DNA of 64,000 nt, taken from positions 620,001 to 684,000 of the forward strand of contig NZ_JBAJNO010000009.1 in the NCBI RefSeq assembly GCF_036880985.1, written 5' to 3'. Below the pieces are notes generated by a model that was given only the letters and a program-made list of their open reading frames with translations, searched no databases and was not told the origin of the DNA. Within the stretch, counting starts at the first letter, position 1; every line of letters starts with the position of its first letter. Shown piece after piece: positions 53,426 through 63,688 of this stretch. The DNA is from Limibacter armeniacum (GTDB lineage: Bacteria > Bacteroidota > Bacteroidia > Cytophagales > Flammeovirgaceae). Position numbers and translations under genes: made by a program.

Positions 53426-56400
53426 TCAATCAATTAGAAAGTCATATAACAGGTTCTCTCCCCTAGCAGTCGTCTGCTGTGCACCATTTGAAAGTCTGAA
53501 GACTTCCTTATCCATAAAGCTTTTAAGCTCTGAAAGGTAAAGCTTACCATCTTGATTAAGATCTGCTTTTCCATCCCGCATTCCGTTCAACATACAGTAG
53601 GTAAACAAGCCGTTTTGCCATTGGTCTGACTCCAAAGCATAACTATCACCAGCTGCTGCCGAAATAATTTGTATACCAGTTTGATTCTTCAAATTGACGA
53701 AAAGCGCCTGCATCAAGGCAAAACTGTTTTTGCTTCCCACTTTTGATTGCTGCCGCTTATTGGAAAGTCCACGGGAAGATACGTCAGCCCTAACCACACC
53801 TTGGTCTGTACTTATACCTTCTGTCTGCTTTTTTATAGACGTCTTATCTACCTCACCACTGTGACAAGCATCGATCAGCATCAGCTTTTGCCTTGCTGGG
53901 ATAGCGGAAAGCAATTGTTCAAACGCTGTGTAAGCAATTCCTTTTTTAGCAGGATCTTCAAAATCCATCTCTTGAGTCGCATACCAAAAATCCAACTCAT
54001 CATCCAATAACCCATGCCCTGCCACAAACAGGATCACTTTGTCATCTACATGAGTTTTAGTTAGTTTCATTTTCAGTTGCTCCAAACTTTCTGGCGTTAA
54101 GCTGTCATTAAATAGTGAATCCACGGTGAGCAATGTATCTGGTATACTCATCTTAAACTGATGGATGACATCCCTCGCATCTTTCACTGGATAAGTCAGA
54201 TCATAACCTTCCTCTTTAAACGTACTGACAGCCACTGTAATCAAATATGTCTTTGAAGTGCAATCATCATCAAGAAATGTAGTAAAAACCTGCTGAGGAG
54301 ACCTTAAACCATCTCTATCTTCAACTGAAAGGTGAACCATATTTCTTCCTTGAGAAAGTTCGATGGGAATCATCACCTCCCCAGACTCTGTAGGTGTAAT
54401 TTGCCACCCTTCTAAACCAAAAACAGGGACACCATTCACTTTGATATGTACTCGTTCCACAGGTCCATTCTCAGAGGCTGTTTTCAGGTGTATGTCCAAC
54501 GCACGTTGCGTAGTCTTCTCAGGAAGCTCATGCTTATTTAGCAGTTTCACAGTAGGTTTCTTTTTTTCTACATCAAAGGACCTAACTATTGAAGAACCTG
54601 TCAATCTTGCAAAACGCTTCGATATAGCTTTTTCAACAACCTGCTGATATTCCCTGTTCTTGTTGCCCATAAAAGCCAATAGCAGGTCAGGTCTGTTATA
54701 ATACAGGTCAAAGTCATGATACTGCACACCTTTACGACCATACTCAAACCCTAAATTGGGCATCAAAGTCTTCTCAGCCATGTAATACCTGTTATTAAGT
54801 ATTGCTAGTTGCTTATTTCCTTCATAAAAGAGGTAATGTAATGTCTCTCCATTTGACTTTATAAGGTAAAACTCATTTTCATTGTCAAACTGATAAGCAT
54901 CGATTGAAGGGTGGTAGCTCATATGTTCAACACCGGAAGCCACCTCAATATCTTTTATCACTTCCCCACTTACCAAGTCCATCAATCCAAAATGGTCATA
55001 ACTATCAAAAGCTAACAGGTTAGCACCTTCTCGGATGCAAAAATCTGCGATATAGCCTATTTTTTTCACTTCTTCCAGCTTGGGTTTTCTTTCCAGATCA
55101 CTAACGCTCACCAACCTGCTTTCACCCTTCTTTTCACGCTCATCAAAGTACTCGTAATAGAACAATGTATCTGTTCCTTTTTGAAACTTCACTCCACCTG
55201 AAGTTGTACTATTTAAAGTTTTCTGATAGACTGTCTTATTGGTTTGCAGGTCAAATACATGGATTTTAACTTTCTTGGTCAGCCCTCCTGATGCAAAAGA
55301 CACAAACTTGCCACTTGATGAAATAGCTATATCAGTACCCAAAGCCAACTCTTCCTTAGCCAACACACTATAAGTACCATTTGAAAGCTTGTAACTCACA
55401 ATGCCATACCTATCATTGTCAAACCTTACATAAAAGACCAAGTGATCATTGTCAGGACTTTGCTCAGTACGGTATATTTCAGAAATATTATTGTCAGGTA
55501 GCGTGTAGAGCCTTATATCTGAAAGAAAATTTTGTTCATCCAGTTGAGCAAAATCCAATTGCGTAGAATCATTCATAATTTTGGACGACTCAAAGGATGC
55601 CACCTTAAACCTTTTTCTGCCAAAGTTCTCCTGAATAAAAACAGCTTTACTACAACCTTCATTTAAATAGACCGCCATTCTTTCCAGTTTCAAGGTTTTT
55701 GGCAACAGTCTATTGGAAGCATATAACAAGAGGGTTTCATTGCTTAAAAAAGCATTCTTTGGAGCTAACTGCCTAATCAAGATCACATTACCATCAACAT
55801 CATGAAAAACGTGATGCTGTACCTTATGTGACATTGCATTTTCCTGACTCAGATTGGCATATTTTGGAAACTGAAAGGACACCTTATCCTTTTTTAAGTC
55901 ATATAAAGAAAGGTCTGTCTCGATATTGATCATACCCAACCTTCCATGTGAAAAAACCAGCCCTGACTTATCCTGATTCAGTAAAATAGATGAGACAGAC
56001 TCATACGCATCCATGTTTAAGCTTTTCAGCTCAAAATCTGTCGTACTGATCTTGATTACCTTTCTATAACCATAGTTTACATAAAAGCTTTCCCCGTCAA
56101 ACGCCACCGACTTCACTACATTACTAGGATTGTAAGTCATAAAGCCGTTCTCCTGCTCTTTAGGCTTATCTACAGGTAATTGGACTTCCTTAATTTGTGT
56201 TCCAGAAACTACTTGACCAAAACGCAACTTTCCTTCACCAATACCGAAGCTGTAATCTTCCTGAGAGGACGGAATAACCAAAAACCGATCATTTGAAAAA
56301 CATTTCAGGTAAAATACAGGCTTGTCAAATAGCGCAAAGTCACCCAAGACATTTAAAGATGTATCAAACCGGTAGACAGCTCCCTTATTATTACCTAACA

Positions 56401-56983
56401 ACAACTCGTTTCTGTCTGCATTAACCTCTAAAGCTGTTACCTCATAATCCAAGTCTACACTTTTGGTGATTGTACCTAACTTTCGGTCAAAGATGAATAA
56501 ACGCCCCATGTCAGATGTCTCATAAAGCATTTGTACATGCTCAGGATAAATCTTTGTAGCTATCACCACTTTGTCTTGATCCCAAGGCAACACTTGAAAA
56601 GTATAAATGTATTCAGGATACTCCAGAAGGTTAAAAACGGTATCCGCACTACTATCTATTGGATTATATGCCACAATATCTCTAGTTGAGGCTACCCAAA
56701 AGATCCCTGAATCAAATAAGGAAACTGCATTGGATATCTGATTACTGCCGTGGTCTACATGTACTTTACCCAGTAAAATATTAGAAGCTTGGTCATACAG
56801 CGCAAAGTCTTTTTGAACACTCCCCTCCTGAATCAAATAATAGGCTCCATTTTGACTCCTGACCATTGATTCAATACCCGAAGAAATATTAGTTTGCAGT
56901 ACAATGTTAGGTTCCTGACCAAACACAAAACACGAAAGCAAGGAGCACAAAAGTGTTATGCCAATAAATGAGAATCTCATCAT
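53426..56983 (-). CDS. Exported caspase-like protease (C14) with beta-propeller repeats
   Basis: 1185 residues with a signal peptide (MMRFSFIGITLLCSLLSCFVFG). The N-terminal 800 residues have a WD40-type beta-propeller pattern with repeated strand motifs. A linker with VERVHIKVNGVPV and GRNMVHLSVEDRDG leads to a caspase-like domain from about 930: catalytic His990 in AGHGLLDD and Cys1040 in DACHSG. The calcium-like loop DLNQDGKLYLSEL follows near the end. A dyad in the right order and place supports an active peptidase in the periplasm or outside. Single gene, convergent with carB. Confidence 0.8.
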   Translation of the reverse strand: MMRFSFIGITLLCSLLSCFVFGQEPNIVLQTNISSGIESMVRSQNGAYYLIQEGSVQKDFALYDQASNILLGKVHVDHGSNQISNAVSLFDSGIFWVASTRDIVAYNPIDSSADTVFNLLEYPEYIYTFQVLPWDQDKVVIATKIYPEHVQMLYETSDMGRLFIFDRKLGTITKSVDLDYEVTALEVNADRNELLLGNNKGAVYRFDTSLNVLGDFALFDKPVFYLKCFSNDRFLVIPSSQEDYSFGIGEGKLRFGQVVSGTQIKEVQLPVDKPKEQENGFMTYNPSNVVKSVAFDGESFYVNYGYRKVIKISTTDFELKSLNMDAYESVSSILLNQDKSGLVFSHGRLGMINIETDLSLYDLKKDKVSFQFPKYANLSQENAMSHKVQHHVFHDVDGNVILIRQLAPKNAFLSNETLLLYASNRLLPKTLKLERMAVYLNEGCSKAVFIQENFGRKRFKVASFESSKIMNDSTQLDFAQLDEQNFLSDIRLYTLPDNNISEIYRTEQSPDNDHLVFYVRFDNDRYGIVSYKLSNGTYSVLAKEELALGTDIAISSSGKFVSFASGGLTKKVKIHVFDLQTNKTVYQKTLNSTTSGGVKFQKGTDTLFYYEYFDEREKKGESRLVSVSDLERKPKLEEVKKIGYIADFCIREGANLLAFDSYDHFGLMDLVSGEVIKDIEVASGVEHMSYHPSIDAYQFDNENEFYLIKSNGETLHYLFYEGNKQLAILNNRYYMAEKTLMPNLGFEYGRKGVQYHDFDLYYNRPDLLLAFMGNKNREYQQVVEKAISKRFARLTGSSIVRSFDVEKKKPTVKLLNKHELPEKTTQRALDIHLKTASENGPVERVHIKVNGVPVFGLEGWQITPTESGEVMIPIELSQGRNMVHLSVEDRDGLRSPQQVFTTFLDDDCTSKTYLITVAVSTFKEEGYDLTYPVKDARDVIHQFKMSIPDTLLTVDSLFNDSLTPESLEQLKMKLTKTHVDDKVILFVAGHGLLDDELDFWYATQEMDFEDPAKKGIAYTAFEQLLSAIPARQKLMLIDACHSGEVDKTSIKKQTEGISTDQGVVRADVSSRGLSNKRQQSKVGSKNSFALMQALFVNLKNQTGIQIISAAAGDSYALESDQWQNGLFTYCMLNGMRDGKADLNQDGKLYLSELKSFMDKEVFRLSNGAQQTTARGENLLYDFLID

Positions 56984-57060
56984 GATTAGGGTATTTAGTT
57001 TTTAGCTATTGGCAGGCAGTTTAATTATATATGACTAAATATGGAAATCATATAAAATAA

Positions 57061-57093
57061 AAAGGCTTCACCCTAATTGAGTAAAGCCCTTTT
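57061..57093 (-). terminator. Weak hairpin downstream of the 57118 lipoprotein gene
   Basis: GGCTT (57064-57068) pairs with AAGCC (57084-57088), with a A-run before the left arm and CTTTT at the right end. It follows the lipoprotein stop on the minus strand. Shorter than the others in the window. Confidence 0.5.
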
Positions 57094-57117
57094 AAGCTCA
57101 TTTATCTTAATCTCTAT

Positions 57118-57810
57118 TTATTCCTTGATCTCTACTGGTAAGAATCCTGTAGAGTAAACCAAATCAATTCTTGCTGTCTTTCCTTCCTGCTCGGACTTAA
57201 TACGTTCCAGCAACACCTCCGCATCACCTATTTCGACATTGCTCAATAGGTCAGGTCTTACGATCAGGCTTTGCTCTCCCGAAAATGGTGTTTCTACACT
57301 CAATAGTTCACCATTAGGCGTCTTAAGTATCAATCTTACACGTTCTCCTTCCCCAACAGGTTTGCCTTCCCACTTCAACTCAAACCCATCAGCTAAAGAA
57401 ATGCTATTAAAATTCTCTGGAAGACTCAGCTTCTGTACCTGTTCCAATGAAAAGATTTTTTCATAATGGAAGCCGTCAGGACGGTTAAGGTCAAAGTCAA
57501 CCGCATGGCTTACTCCTTCAAATGACTTATGGTAATTGAAGTAGTCATCTTTGGAATAGTTCATCTCTTCTCCCATTGCCAAAATAGTAGCATCATCCGC
57601 AAGTTGAAGGAAACCACCAGTATCAGCATCAAAAAAAGATGCACGAATGTATGTCATCGCAGGCTGTTCCTGAAACTCCACCTGCAATACCTGTTCAGCG
57701 CCTAGAGGCACTACATCTTCAGCTTTCTCATCACAAGCTAGCAGAAATAGCACCAAGCCTCCTATCAAAAGCAAGTGCTTCAGGAAATCCCACCAAATTG
57801 GCTTTTCCAT
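57118..57810 (-). CDS. Lipoprotein of unknown function
   Basis: 230 residues starting MEKPIWWDFLKHLLLIGGLVLFLLAC, with lipobox FLLAC and Cys 26. The mature part has strands such as LQVEFQEQPAMTYIRASFF and RVRLILKTPNGELLSV. No family recognised. The leader is longer than typical and begins with a Trp-rich stretch. Probably anchored to the outer membrane by the Bacteroidota pathway. Confidence 0.7.
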   Translation of the reverse strand: MEKPIWWDFLKHLLLIGGLVLFLLACDEKAEDVVPLGAEQVLQVEFQEQPAMTYIRASFFDADTGGFLQLADDATILAMGEEMNYSKDDYFNYHKSFEGVSHAVDFDLNRPDGFHYEKIFSLEQVQKLSLPENFNSISLADGFELKWEGKPVGEGERVRLILKTPNGELLSVETPFSGEQSLIVRPDLLSNVEIGDAEVLLERIKSEQEGKTARIDLVYSTGFLPVEIKE

Positions 57811-58003
57811 ATTCTGAATGATTAATCCCGTCCCTTTATTAACTGCAATATTAAATTACTATAGTTACAAATAAATACATTAACTAACTGAATACAAATC
57901 ATTTAACACGCATTATGATAACAATTAACACAACACGATTTTTTTAACAGAAAAAGCCTCTCCTATTGAAGTGGCTTTAACATAAATGATAAGTTATATA
58001 TTT

Positions 58004-58603
58004 CTAGAACTGATAAGACATACCTATATTGGCAACTCCCTTGTACCCAAAGCCCACTTCTGTAAACCCTGCTATCCGCTTTCCATACCTTAGCCCTATG
58101 GCATTCAACTGAAAGTTGATATGACCGATTTTTTCATCTACATACTCTAACATCATCTTGTTTCCCGGGTCAGGTATCATCTCTCCAAAGCCATATGTAT
58201 ACCCCAAACCTAAGCCGGAATACATCTGAAACTTTTCATGTCTCAAGTAATAATAGCTCACTTCTGGAGCCAAAGTGACCATATGCCTTTTCGACTCTCC
58301 TACTTTACTTCCTCCTACATGTACCTCTGCACTACTATGGTCATAGCTTGAAGCCAAGTTCAAGGTCCATTTTTCGTTGACAGTATACCGATATGTCAGG
58401 TTCAGGTTGCCACGCAATGTTGCATTCTCCCTGAGATAAGGGTTATCTGTTTCGATTTTAGACATCAGGTTAGGATAGGTATCCAAAATCTGACTTGTCG
58501 TAAGGATTCCTGTACTTAAGGAAAGCTCATGCTTTTTGTCTTGAGCATTAACAAAAACTGAAGCAAAAAGAGAGGCAAGCAGCAGCAAAAAAAATTTATT
58601 CAT
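58004..58603 (-). CDS. Outer-membrane beta-barrel protein
   Basis: 199 residues starting MNKFFLLLLASLFASVFVNAQ, with a signal peptide cut after NAQ. The rest alternates hydrophobic and polar residues typical of porin-like strands (YRYTVNEKWTLNLASSYDHS, APEVSYYYLRHEKFQMYSGLGLGYTYG) and ends in SYQF, as outer-membrane barrels do. Small eight-stranded barrel likely (OmpW/OMP_b-brl type). No neighbours of a shared operon. A short hairpin (57953-57978) lies beyond its stop. Confidence 0.75.
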   Translation of the reverse strand: MNKFFLLLLASLFASVFVNAQDKKHELSLSTGILTTSQILDTYPNLMSKIETDNPYLRENATLRGNLNLTYRYTVNEKWTLNLASSYDHSSAEVHVGGSKVGESKRHMVTLAPEVSYYYLRHEKFQMYSGLGLGYTYGFGEMIPDPGNKMMLEYVDEKIGHINFQLNAIGLRYGKRIAGFTEVGFGYKGVANIGMSYQF

Positions 58604-58836
58604 AGTTAGTCTTGTAAAGTAATATGGTAGGATTGGTTTGTTATTTTCTATAATGACTACAATGAATAGGACAGAAACAAATACAAATAATCTTATTAAC
58701 AGACGTATTAAAACATTCTAAATAATATCTAGATAAAGTACTGAAAAACATCTCCATTATACTTTTCTACACAAGCCTCATACTGATTACAAGACACCTA
58801 TTTAAAATTGGATTTCAAATCAAAACCAATCAAATA

Positions 58837-58873
58837 AAAAAGGCCTGCATACCCACTGGTATACAGGCCTTTT
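58837..58873. terminator. Hairpin terminator after the DPP11-like gene
   Basis: AAAAGGCCTGCATACC pairs with GGTATACAGGCCTTTT (about 58838-58853 and 58858-58873) with one mismatch. It lies between the stop of the peptidase gene and the start of the barrel gene. Confidence 0.85.
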
Positions 58874-58894
58874 ACATTGAAACTTTGTAAAGTA

Positions 58895-61132
58895 TTACTC
58901 TACTTCAACAGGTTCTTCTGCTTTTACCAATGTCATCTCATCAACCAGTCTTTTTGCACCGCCAAACTTGTCAATTACAAAAAGTACATACCTCACATCT
59001 ACTACGATGTTACGGCACTTCTCTGGGTCAAACATGATATCAGACATCGTGCTTTCCCATGTACGGTCGAAGTTGATACCGATCAACTGCCCTTCCGCAT
59101 TGATAACTGGGCTTCCTGAGTTGCCGCCAGTAGTATGGTTGGAACCAGTAAAACACACTACCAACTCATCACCCTGACCATAGATACCATAATCCTTAGT
59201 TTCATAAAGCTTCACCAACTTTTCAGGAACATAGAACTCATGCGTTTTAGGTACATCTGTTCTACGCTTCTCAATCACCCCCTTCAAAGTAGTGTATGGC
59301 AAGTACTCAATACCATCCTGTGGCTCCGAGCCTTCTACTTTTCCATAAGTAACACGCAAAGTCAGGTTTGCATCTGACCAGTATTTCTTGTTAGGGAAAA
59401 ACGTCTGAAGTCCTTTTACATACTTTCGCATGTTCTTGTCAATCTTGGCAGAAAGTTCCCCATATTCCGACCTGATTTTATCGTTGTAAGTTGCTGTTAT
59501 TTCTTTTGACAGCTTGAAAGCAGGGTCTGACTTCACTTTCTTACCTACAGCAGCAACTGCTTTTCTCAAAGACTGCTGTGCTTTCTCATCCTCAGGGTTT
59601 GCTTTTACTTTTTCAGCCGCATCAAGAGCCTTTAAAAGCAACCCATTCACTTTTTCCTGAGTAGCAAATACAGACTTGCTGTACATTGTCTCTGTCAGTT
59701 TTGCAAAATTGCCCGAGGCTTTAGCCGCTTTCAACGACTCCGGTAAAAATGCCTCATCTATCGCATCAGCATACATAGCTGAAAGGGCTTCAAAGATCTT
59801 TCGGTCTGTTTCTGTATCGTAATCCTTAAAATAACCTTTGGAAACGCCTGAAAGCCCTTCTACTTCCTTAACAATGGCATTGATATCTTCACTATCTGCC
59901 AGAGTAGGCAACTTGTCAAACCTATCAGCAAAACGTAATATCTCAGGACCATAATAGAAGTACTCTACAAAAAGGTCCCTTGCCAAATGATATTGAGAAA
60001 CTGCGTTATAATCTTCTTTGAACTCATCCAACAGTCCTGCATATTCTGTTCCCTGAGCCTTGTTTTTGAATGCTTCCTCCTGATTTTGCTTCACCTCAAC
60101 AGCTTGCAAACGGTCAAGACCTTTGCTCTCTCCGATCCACTTTTTCCATGCATTGGCAATTCTTGCTTGCTTTGCCGAGTACTTGATACGCACGGCATCA
60201 TCACTTTCCATTGCGTCCTTGATAATGCCAAGGCTCTTATCTCTCATGCCTATCTTTACTGGGTTGGATACTTCTGTTACATATTCAACACCGTAAGAAG
60301 GAATATACTGCTGTGTACTACCAGGGAAACCATATACCATTGTGAAATCCTCAGCTTGAACACCATTCAATGAAATTGGGAAATGGTGTCTTGGCTTGAA
60401 AGGCACATTGTCTGGAGAATAGGCTGCTGGCTTGTTGTCTTTACCTGCATAAACCCTGAAAACTGAAAAGTCACCTGTATGACGTGGCCATACCCAGTTA
60501 TCTGTATCACCACCGAACTTACCGATAGATGATGGCGGCGCAAATACCAATCTTACATCCTTAAATGTTTCCATTACGAACATGTAGTATTCGTTGCCAT
60601 AGAAAAACGGCTTGATGATCGCATCATAGTGAGTGCCTTGCGTAGCAGAAGCAGCCACTGCATCACTGTTTGACTTGATCATTCCTTCACGTTGCTCTTC
60701 AGACATCTCGTCTGTTACGCCAGCCAATACCTTAGCTGATACATCCTCAATACGGACAATGAAACTCACCTCCAAATTAGGGTTAGGCAACTCATCACCC
60801 ATTTCCTTAGCAACAAAACCATCTGTCAAGTAATCATTTTCAACTGTACTGTGAGCCTGAATTTGTCCATAACCACAGTGATGGTTTGTCAGGATCAAGC
60901 CCTGATCAGAGACTATTTCTCCTGTACACCCCCTGCCAAAAAGCACTACAGCATCTTTCATGCTTGACTTGTTAACGGAATAAATATCCTCAGCAGTCAG
61001 CTTAAAACCACTCTCTTTCATGTCCTGCTCATTCAGCTTCTTGATCAGTGAAGGCAGCCACATGCCTTCATGAGCCCAAAGCACCGGATGCATAAACAGC
61101 ATCGCTAAAGCTGTAATGAAAACTTTTTTCAT
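58895..61132 (-). CDS. S46 dipeptidyl peptidase, predicted DPP11 (Asp/Glu-specific)
   Basis: 745 residues with a signal peptide (MKKVFITALAMLFMHPVLWA). S46 motifs: LTNHHCGYG near 83-87, the Asp motif GGDTDNWVWPRHTGDF near 220-235 and the serine motif GGNSGSPV with Ser672. Residue Arg690 lies 18 positions after the serine, in NFDRTW; in this family an Arg there gives DPP11 specificity for acidic P1 residues, a Gly gives DPP7. It releases dipeptides from peptides taken up from outside, in the periplasm. A helical lid domain fills about 280-560. Single gene. Confidence 0.9.
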   Translation of the reverse strand: MKKVFITALAMLFMHPVLWAHEGMWLPSLIKKLNEQDMKESGFKLTAEDIYSVNKSSMKDAVVLFGRGCTGEIVSDQGLILTNHHCGYGQIQAHSTVENDYLTDGFVAKEMGDELPNPNLEVSFIVRIEDVSAKVLAGVTDEMSEEQREGMIKSNSDAVAASATQGTHYDAIIKPFFYGNEYYMFVMETFKDVRLVFAPPSSIGKFGGDTDNWVWPRHTGDFSVFRVYAGKDNKPAAYSPDNVPFKPRHHFPISLNGVQAEDFTMVYGFPGSTQQYIPSYGVEYVTEVSNPVKIGMRDKSLGIIKDAMESDDAVRIKYSAKQARIANAWKKWIGESKGLDRLQAVEVKQNQEEAFKNKAQGTEYAGLLDEFKEDYNAVSQYHLARDLFVEYFYYGPEILRFADRFDKLPTLADSEDINAIVKEVEGLSGVSKGYFKDYDTETDRKIFEALSAMYADAIDEAFLPESLKAAKASGNFAKLTETMYSKSVFATQEKVNGLLLKALDAAEKVKANPEDEKAQQSLRKAVAAVGKKVKSDPAFKLSKEITATYNDKIRSEYGELSAKIDKNMRKYVKGLQTFFPNKKYWSDANLTLRVTYGKVEGSEPQDGIEYLPYTTLKGVIEKRRTDVPKTHEFYVPEKLVKLYETKDYGIYGQGDELVVCFTGSNHTTGGNSGSPVINAEGQLIGINFDRTWESTMSDIMFDPEKCRNIVVDVRYVLFVIDKFGGAKRLVDEMTLVKAEEPVEVE

Positions 61133-61592
61133 GTTTTTTGAAATTTTTTGAAATATATGATTAGGGAAAAATCAGGGCTATTGCGACTGCCCATCTACTT
61201 ATTTTGAAGCCCAAATTAAGAAAAATTGGATTGTTAAGAATGCATTCTACTCACCAATCGTCAAAGGCTAGAATTAACTACTGATTTACAAATCCTTACA
61301 TTATTAAAAACAATTCTCCCTAACCAACCTACAACACCCTTCATTTGTCCCTTTTCATATTAAAACCGAATTCCAGTCAAGATCTTTTTAACGATTATTT
61401 CATATTTGCTCCCAACTCAAATGCCCTTACGATAGTTATTAAAATAATGCATTAGCCATCTACGATGACTTGTTTATTTCAAAATGAATAGTCAGATTAT
61501 GCTAGACATAGGGCTGCCAGTTCTTTACATAGTCACATTGCAGCCGGCTAAGCAACTGATCTTTTCACGAAATACCCTTTGGGCTTACAGCA
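61133..61592. other. Intergenic region between the divergent peptidase and AlbA_2 genes
   Basis: About 460 A+T-rich bases. No protein-like frame and no strong hairpin. Promoters of both flanking genes should be here; none could be placed with confidence. Confidence 0.3.
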
Positions 61593-62219
61593 GTGGAACT
61601 CTCAGATCTGAAAAAACTGATTGCCGAAGGAGAGTCGCAAACGCTTGACTTCAAAAAGACCGTTTCCAACGTGTACAAGATCGCCAAGACTATCGTCTCA
61701 TTTGCCAATACTGATGGCGGAATACTTTTGATTGGCGTTCAGGATGACAAGTACATTACAGGTGTGGATCCGGAAGAGGAAATTTATTTGTTAAACGAGG
61801 CTTCGACTTTTTACTGTGATCCTCCAATTGAACTAACTTATGAAAAAGTAGAAACTGAAGAGGGCAAGACTGTGCTCGCTGCCCATGTACCCAACAGCAC
61901 TCAAAAACCGCATTTCTCATTAAGTCAAAAAGAAGAATGGAATGCTTATTCTAGAATGAATGATATGAGTGTACTTGCCAGCAGGATGACCATCCAATTG
62001 GCAGAACAGCAGGATGAACAAGAGAGAAGAAGGCTCACCAACCATGAGGAATCGCTGCTTGATTACCTGCACAAATACGAAAAAATCACCTCAAAAGGCT
62101 ATGCCCGCCTTGTAAACGTTTCAGAAAGAAGGGCAAAACGCAACCTGATTGACCTGACAAAAGAAGGCATTATCAGGCTTCATGATTTTGAAAAAGATAT
62201 CTTTTACACTTTAGCCTGA
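61593..62219 (+). CDS. AlbA_2 domain protein with winged helix (GTG start)
   Basis: 208 residues. N-terminal ESQTLDFKKTVSNVYKIAKTIVSFANTDGGILLIGV-type region (residues about 13-48) is the AlbA_2/Schlafen-like domain with the conserved FANTDGG. The C-terminal 60 residues form a winged helix (YEKITSKGYARLVNVSERRAKRNL). Such proteins are often transcription regulators or nucleotide-linked factors. The frame is closed by a stop at 61557-61559 and has no ATG in front, so GTG 61593 is the only good start; a missed ATG start is excluded. Convergent with accA. Confidence 0.75.
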   Translation: MELSDLKKLIAEGESQTLDFKKTVSNVYKIAKTIVSFANTDGGILLIGVQDDKYITGVDPEEEIYLLNEASTFYCDPPIELTYEKVETEEGKTVLAAHVPNSTQKPHFSLSQKEEWNAYSRMNDMSVLASRMTIQLAEQQDEQERRRLTNHEESLLDYLHKYEKITSKGYARLVNVSERRAKRNLIDLTKEGIIRLHDFEKDIFYTLA

Positions 62220-62227
62220 AAACAGAA

Positions 62228-62257
62228 AAACCTCCATATGCATGCATATGGAGGTTT
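62228..62257. terminator. Perfect palindromic terminator between AlbA_2 gene and accA
   Basis: CCTCCATATGCATGCATATGGAGG is an exact palindrome around 62231-62254, flanked by AAA and TTTTT. It serves both convergent genes. Confidence 0.9.
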
Positions 62258-62279
62258 TTCTTTATAACTCAATGGATTA

Positions 62280-63233
62280 TTAGCCGTTTACAACGCCCAT
62301 TGATCCGTATTTGTCAATTCTTTTGCTGATACGCTCTTCATTTGAGAGCTCTTGCAATTTCTTGGTTTCTTCCAGAATTACTGCTTTCAGCGTATTGGAA
62401 ATGGTAACAGGGTCAGTGTGTGCACCACCCAGTGGCTCTTCAATGATACGGTCTACCAGACCGAAGCCTTTCATATCTGTAGCTGTAAGTCTCAGTGCTT
62501 CTGCTGCCTGCTCCTTGTATTCCCAGCTTCTCCAAAGAATTGAAGAACATGATTCAGGAGAAATCACAGAATACCAAGTGTTTTCCAGCATCATTACTGT
62601 ATCACCAATTGCGATACCCAATGCACCACCTGATGCACCTTCACCAATCACGATACAGATAACTGGCACTTTCAACATAAACATTTCCTTCAGGTTGCGG
62701 GCAATTGCCTCTGCCTGTCCCCTTTCTTCAGCCTCAAGACCTGGGAATGCACCTGGAGTATCAATCAAGGTAACAATTGGTTTACCAAACTTCTCCGCCA
62801 TTTTCATCAAGCGAAGTGCTTTACGGTAACCCTCAGGGTTCGCCATACCAAAGTTACGCTCCTGACGCTGCTTGGTATTACGTCCTTTCTGCTGACCGAT
62901 GATCATAAATGTTTCATCACCAATTGTACCGAAACCACCAACCATAGCTTTGTCATCTGCATAAGCACGGTCACCGTGAATCTCAATAAAATCATCGGTG
63001 ATGGCATAGATATAATCCAGTGTATATGGTCTGTCCGGGTGGCGAGAAAGTTGTACCCTTTGCCATCTGGTCAGGTTCTTAAAAGTATTCTCTTTAAGGT
63101 GTTTAATCTTCTTCTCCAACTCAACAATGGCCTCTTCGACATCTACGTGGTTGTCGGTTGCCAATTGTTTCATGTCCGCTAACTTGTTTTCAAGTTCTGC
63201 GATTGGTTTTTCGAAATCTAACAGTGTATCCAT
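62280..63233 (-). CDS. accA: Acetyl-CoA carboxylase carboxyltransferase subunit alpha
   Basis: 317 residues, the usual AccA length of about 319. N-terminal coiled helix ([17 protein letters not shown]), then [52 protein letters not shown] and [15 protein letters not shown], the carboxyltransferase crotonase fold. With AccD it transfers the carboxyl group from biotin to acetyl-CoA for fatty-acid synthesis. AccD is not in the window. ATG 63233 is the natural start. Confidence 0.95.
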   Translation of the reverse strand: MDTLLDFEKPIAELENKLADMKQLATDNHVDVEEAIVELEKKIKHLKENTFKNLTRWQRVQLSRHPDRPYTLDYIYAITDDFIEIHGDRAYADDKAMVGGFGTIGDETFMIIGQQKGRNTKQRQERNFGMANPEGYRKALRLMKMAEKFGKPIVTLIDTPGAFPGLEAEERGQAEAIARNLKEMFMLKVPVICIVIGEGASGGALGIAIGDTVMMLENTWYSVISPESCSSILWRSWEYKEQAAEALRLTATDMKGFGLVDRIIEEPLGGAHTDPVTISNTLKAVILEETKKLQELSNEERISKRIDKYGSMGVVNG

Positions 63234-63688
63234 ATATATTCAGTTCCTGTTTGCTATCAGCCTTGTCAGATTCAGACTTTATGATTTTAAATAAAAAATT
63301 GTCATACAAGCACGCGCTTACAGACAACCAAAATCGAGCCTGTTAGCTTGATTCACCCGACAAACATACTAATAAATCGGTCAAAAAAACTACAATAATG
63401 TGATTTTTGCCGACTCAATTTTTATTATTCTAAGTTTCCCTAAAAGTGAATGAACACTTCTTTTTTAAAAAGATAATAGTAAAAAGTGAACATATTGCTT
63501 TTTCGAACAAAAACAACCTCCTTTTCTTTCAGTTAAGGATTTAATATTACATTCACATTCGCTTATAGGAAAATACTTTAATTGCACAATTGTTAGGGTC
63601 ACAGGTAATTTTTTAGACAAATTTAAGAATACAAGAGCGAATACTTCTGTGACCTTGATAGTGCAAAAATATATCTTGGACAAATCAC
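63234..63688. promoter_or_regulatory. Intergenic region upstream of accA
   Basis: About 455 bases between divergent genes. On the minus strand TATGTTTG (63368-63361) matches the TAnnTTTG -7 consensus about 130 bases before accA. A possible TTTG follows at a short spacing. No further genes seen; the minus-strand frame near 63465-63743 looks non-coding. Confidence 0.4.

Noticed and set aside
62311-62829. 172-codon plus-strand frame across accA
   Set aside because: Lies antisense to a certain accA gene; Ser/Ile-rich shadow frame.
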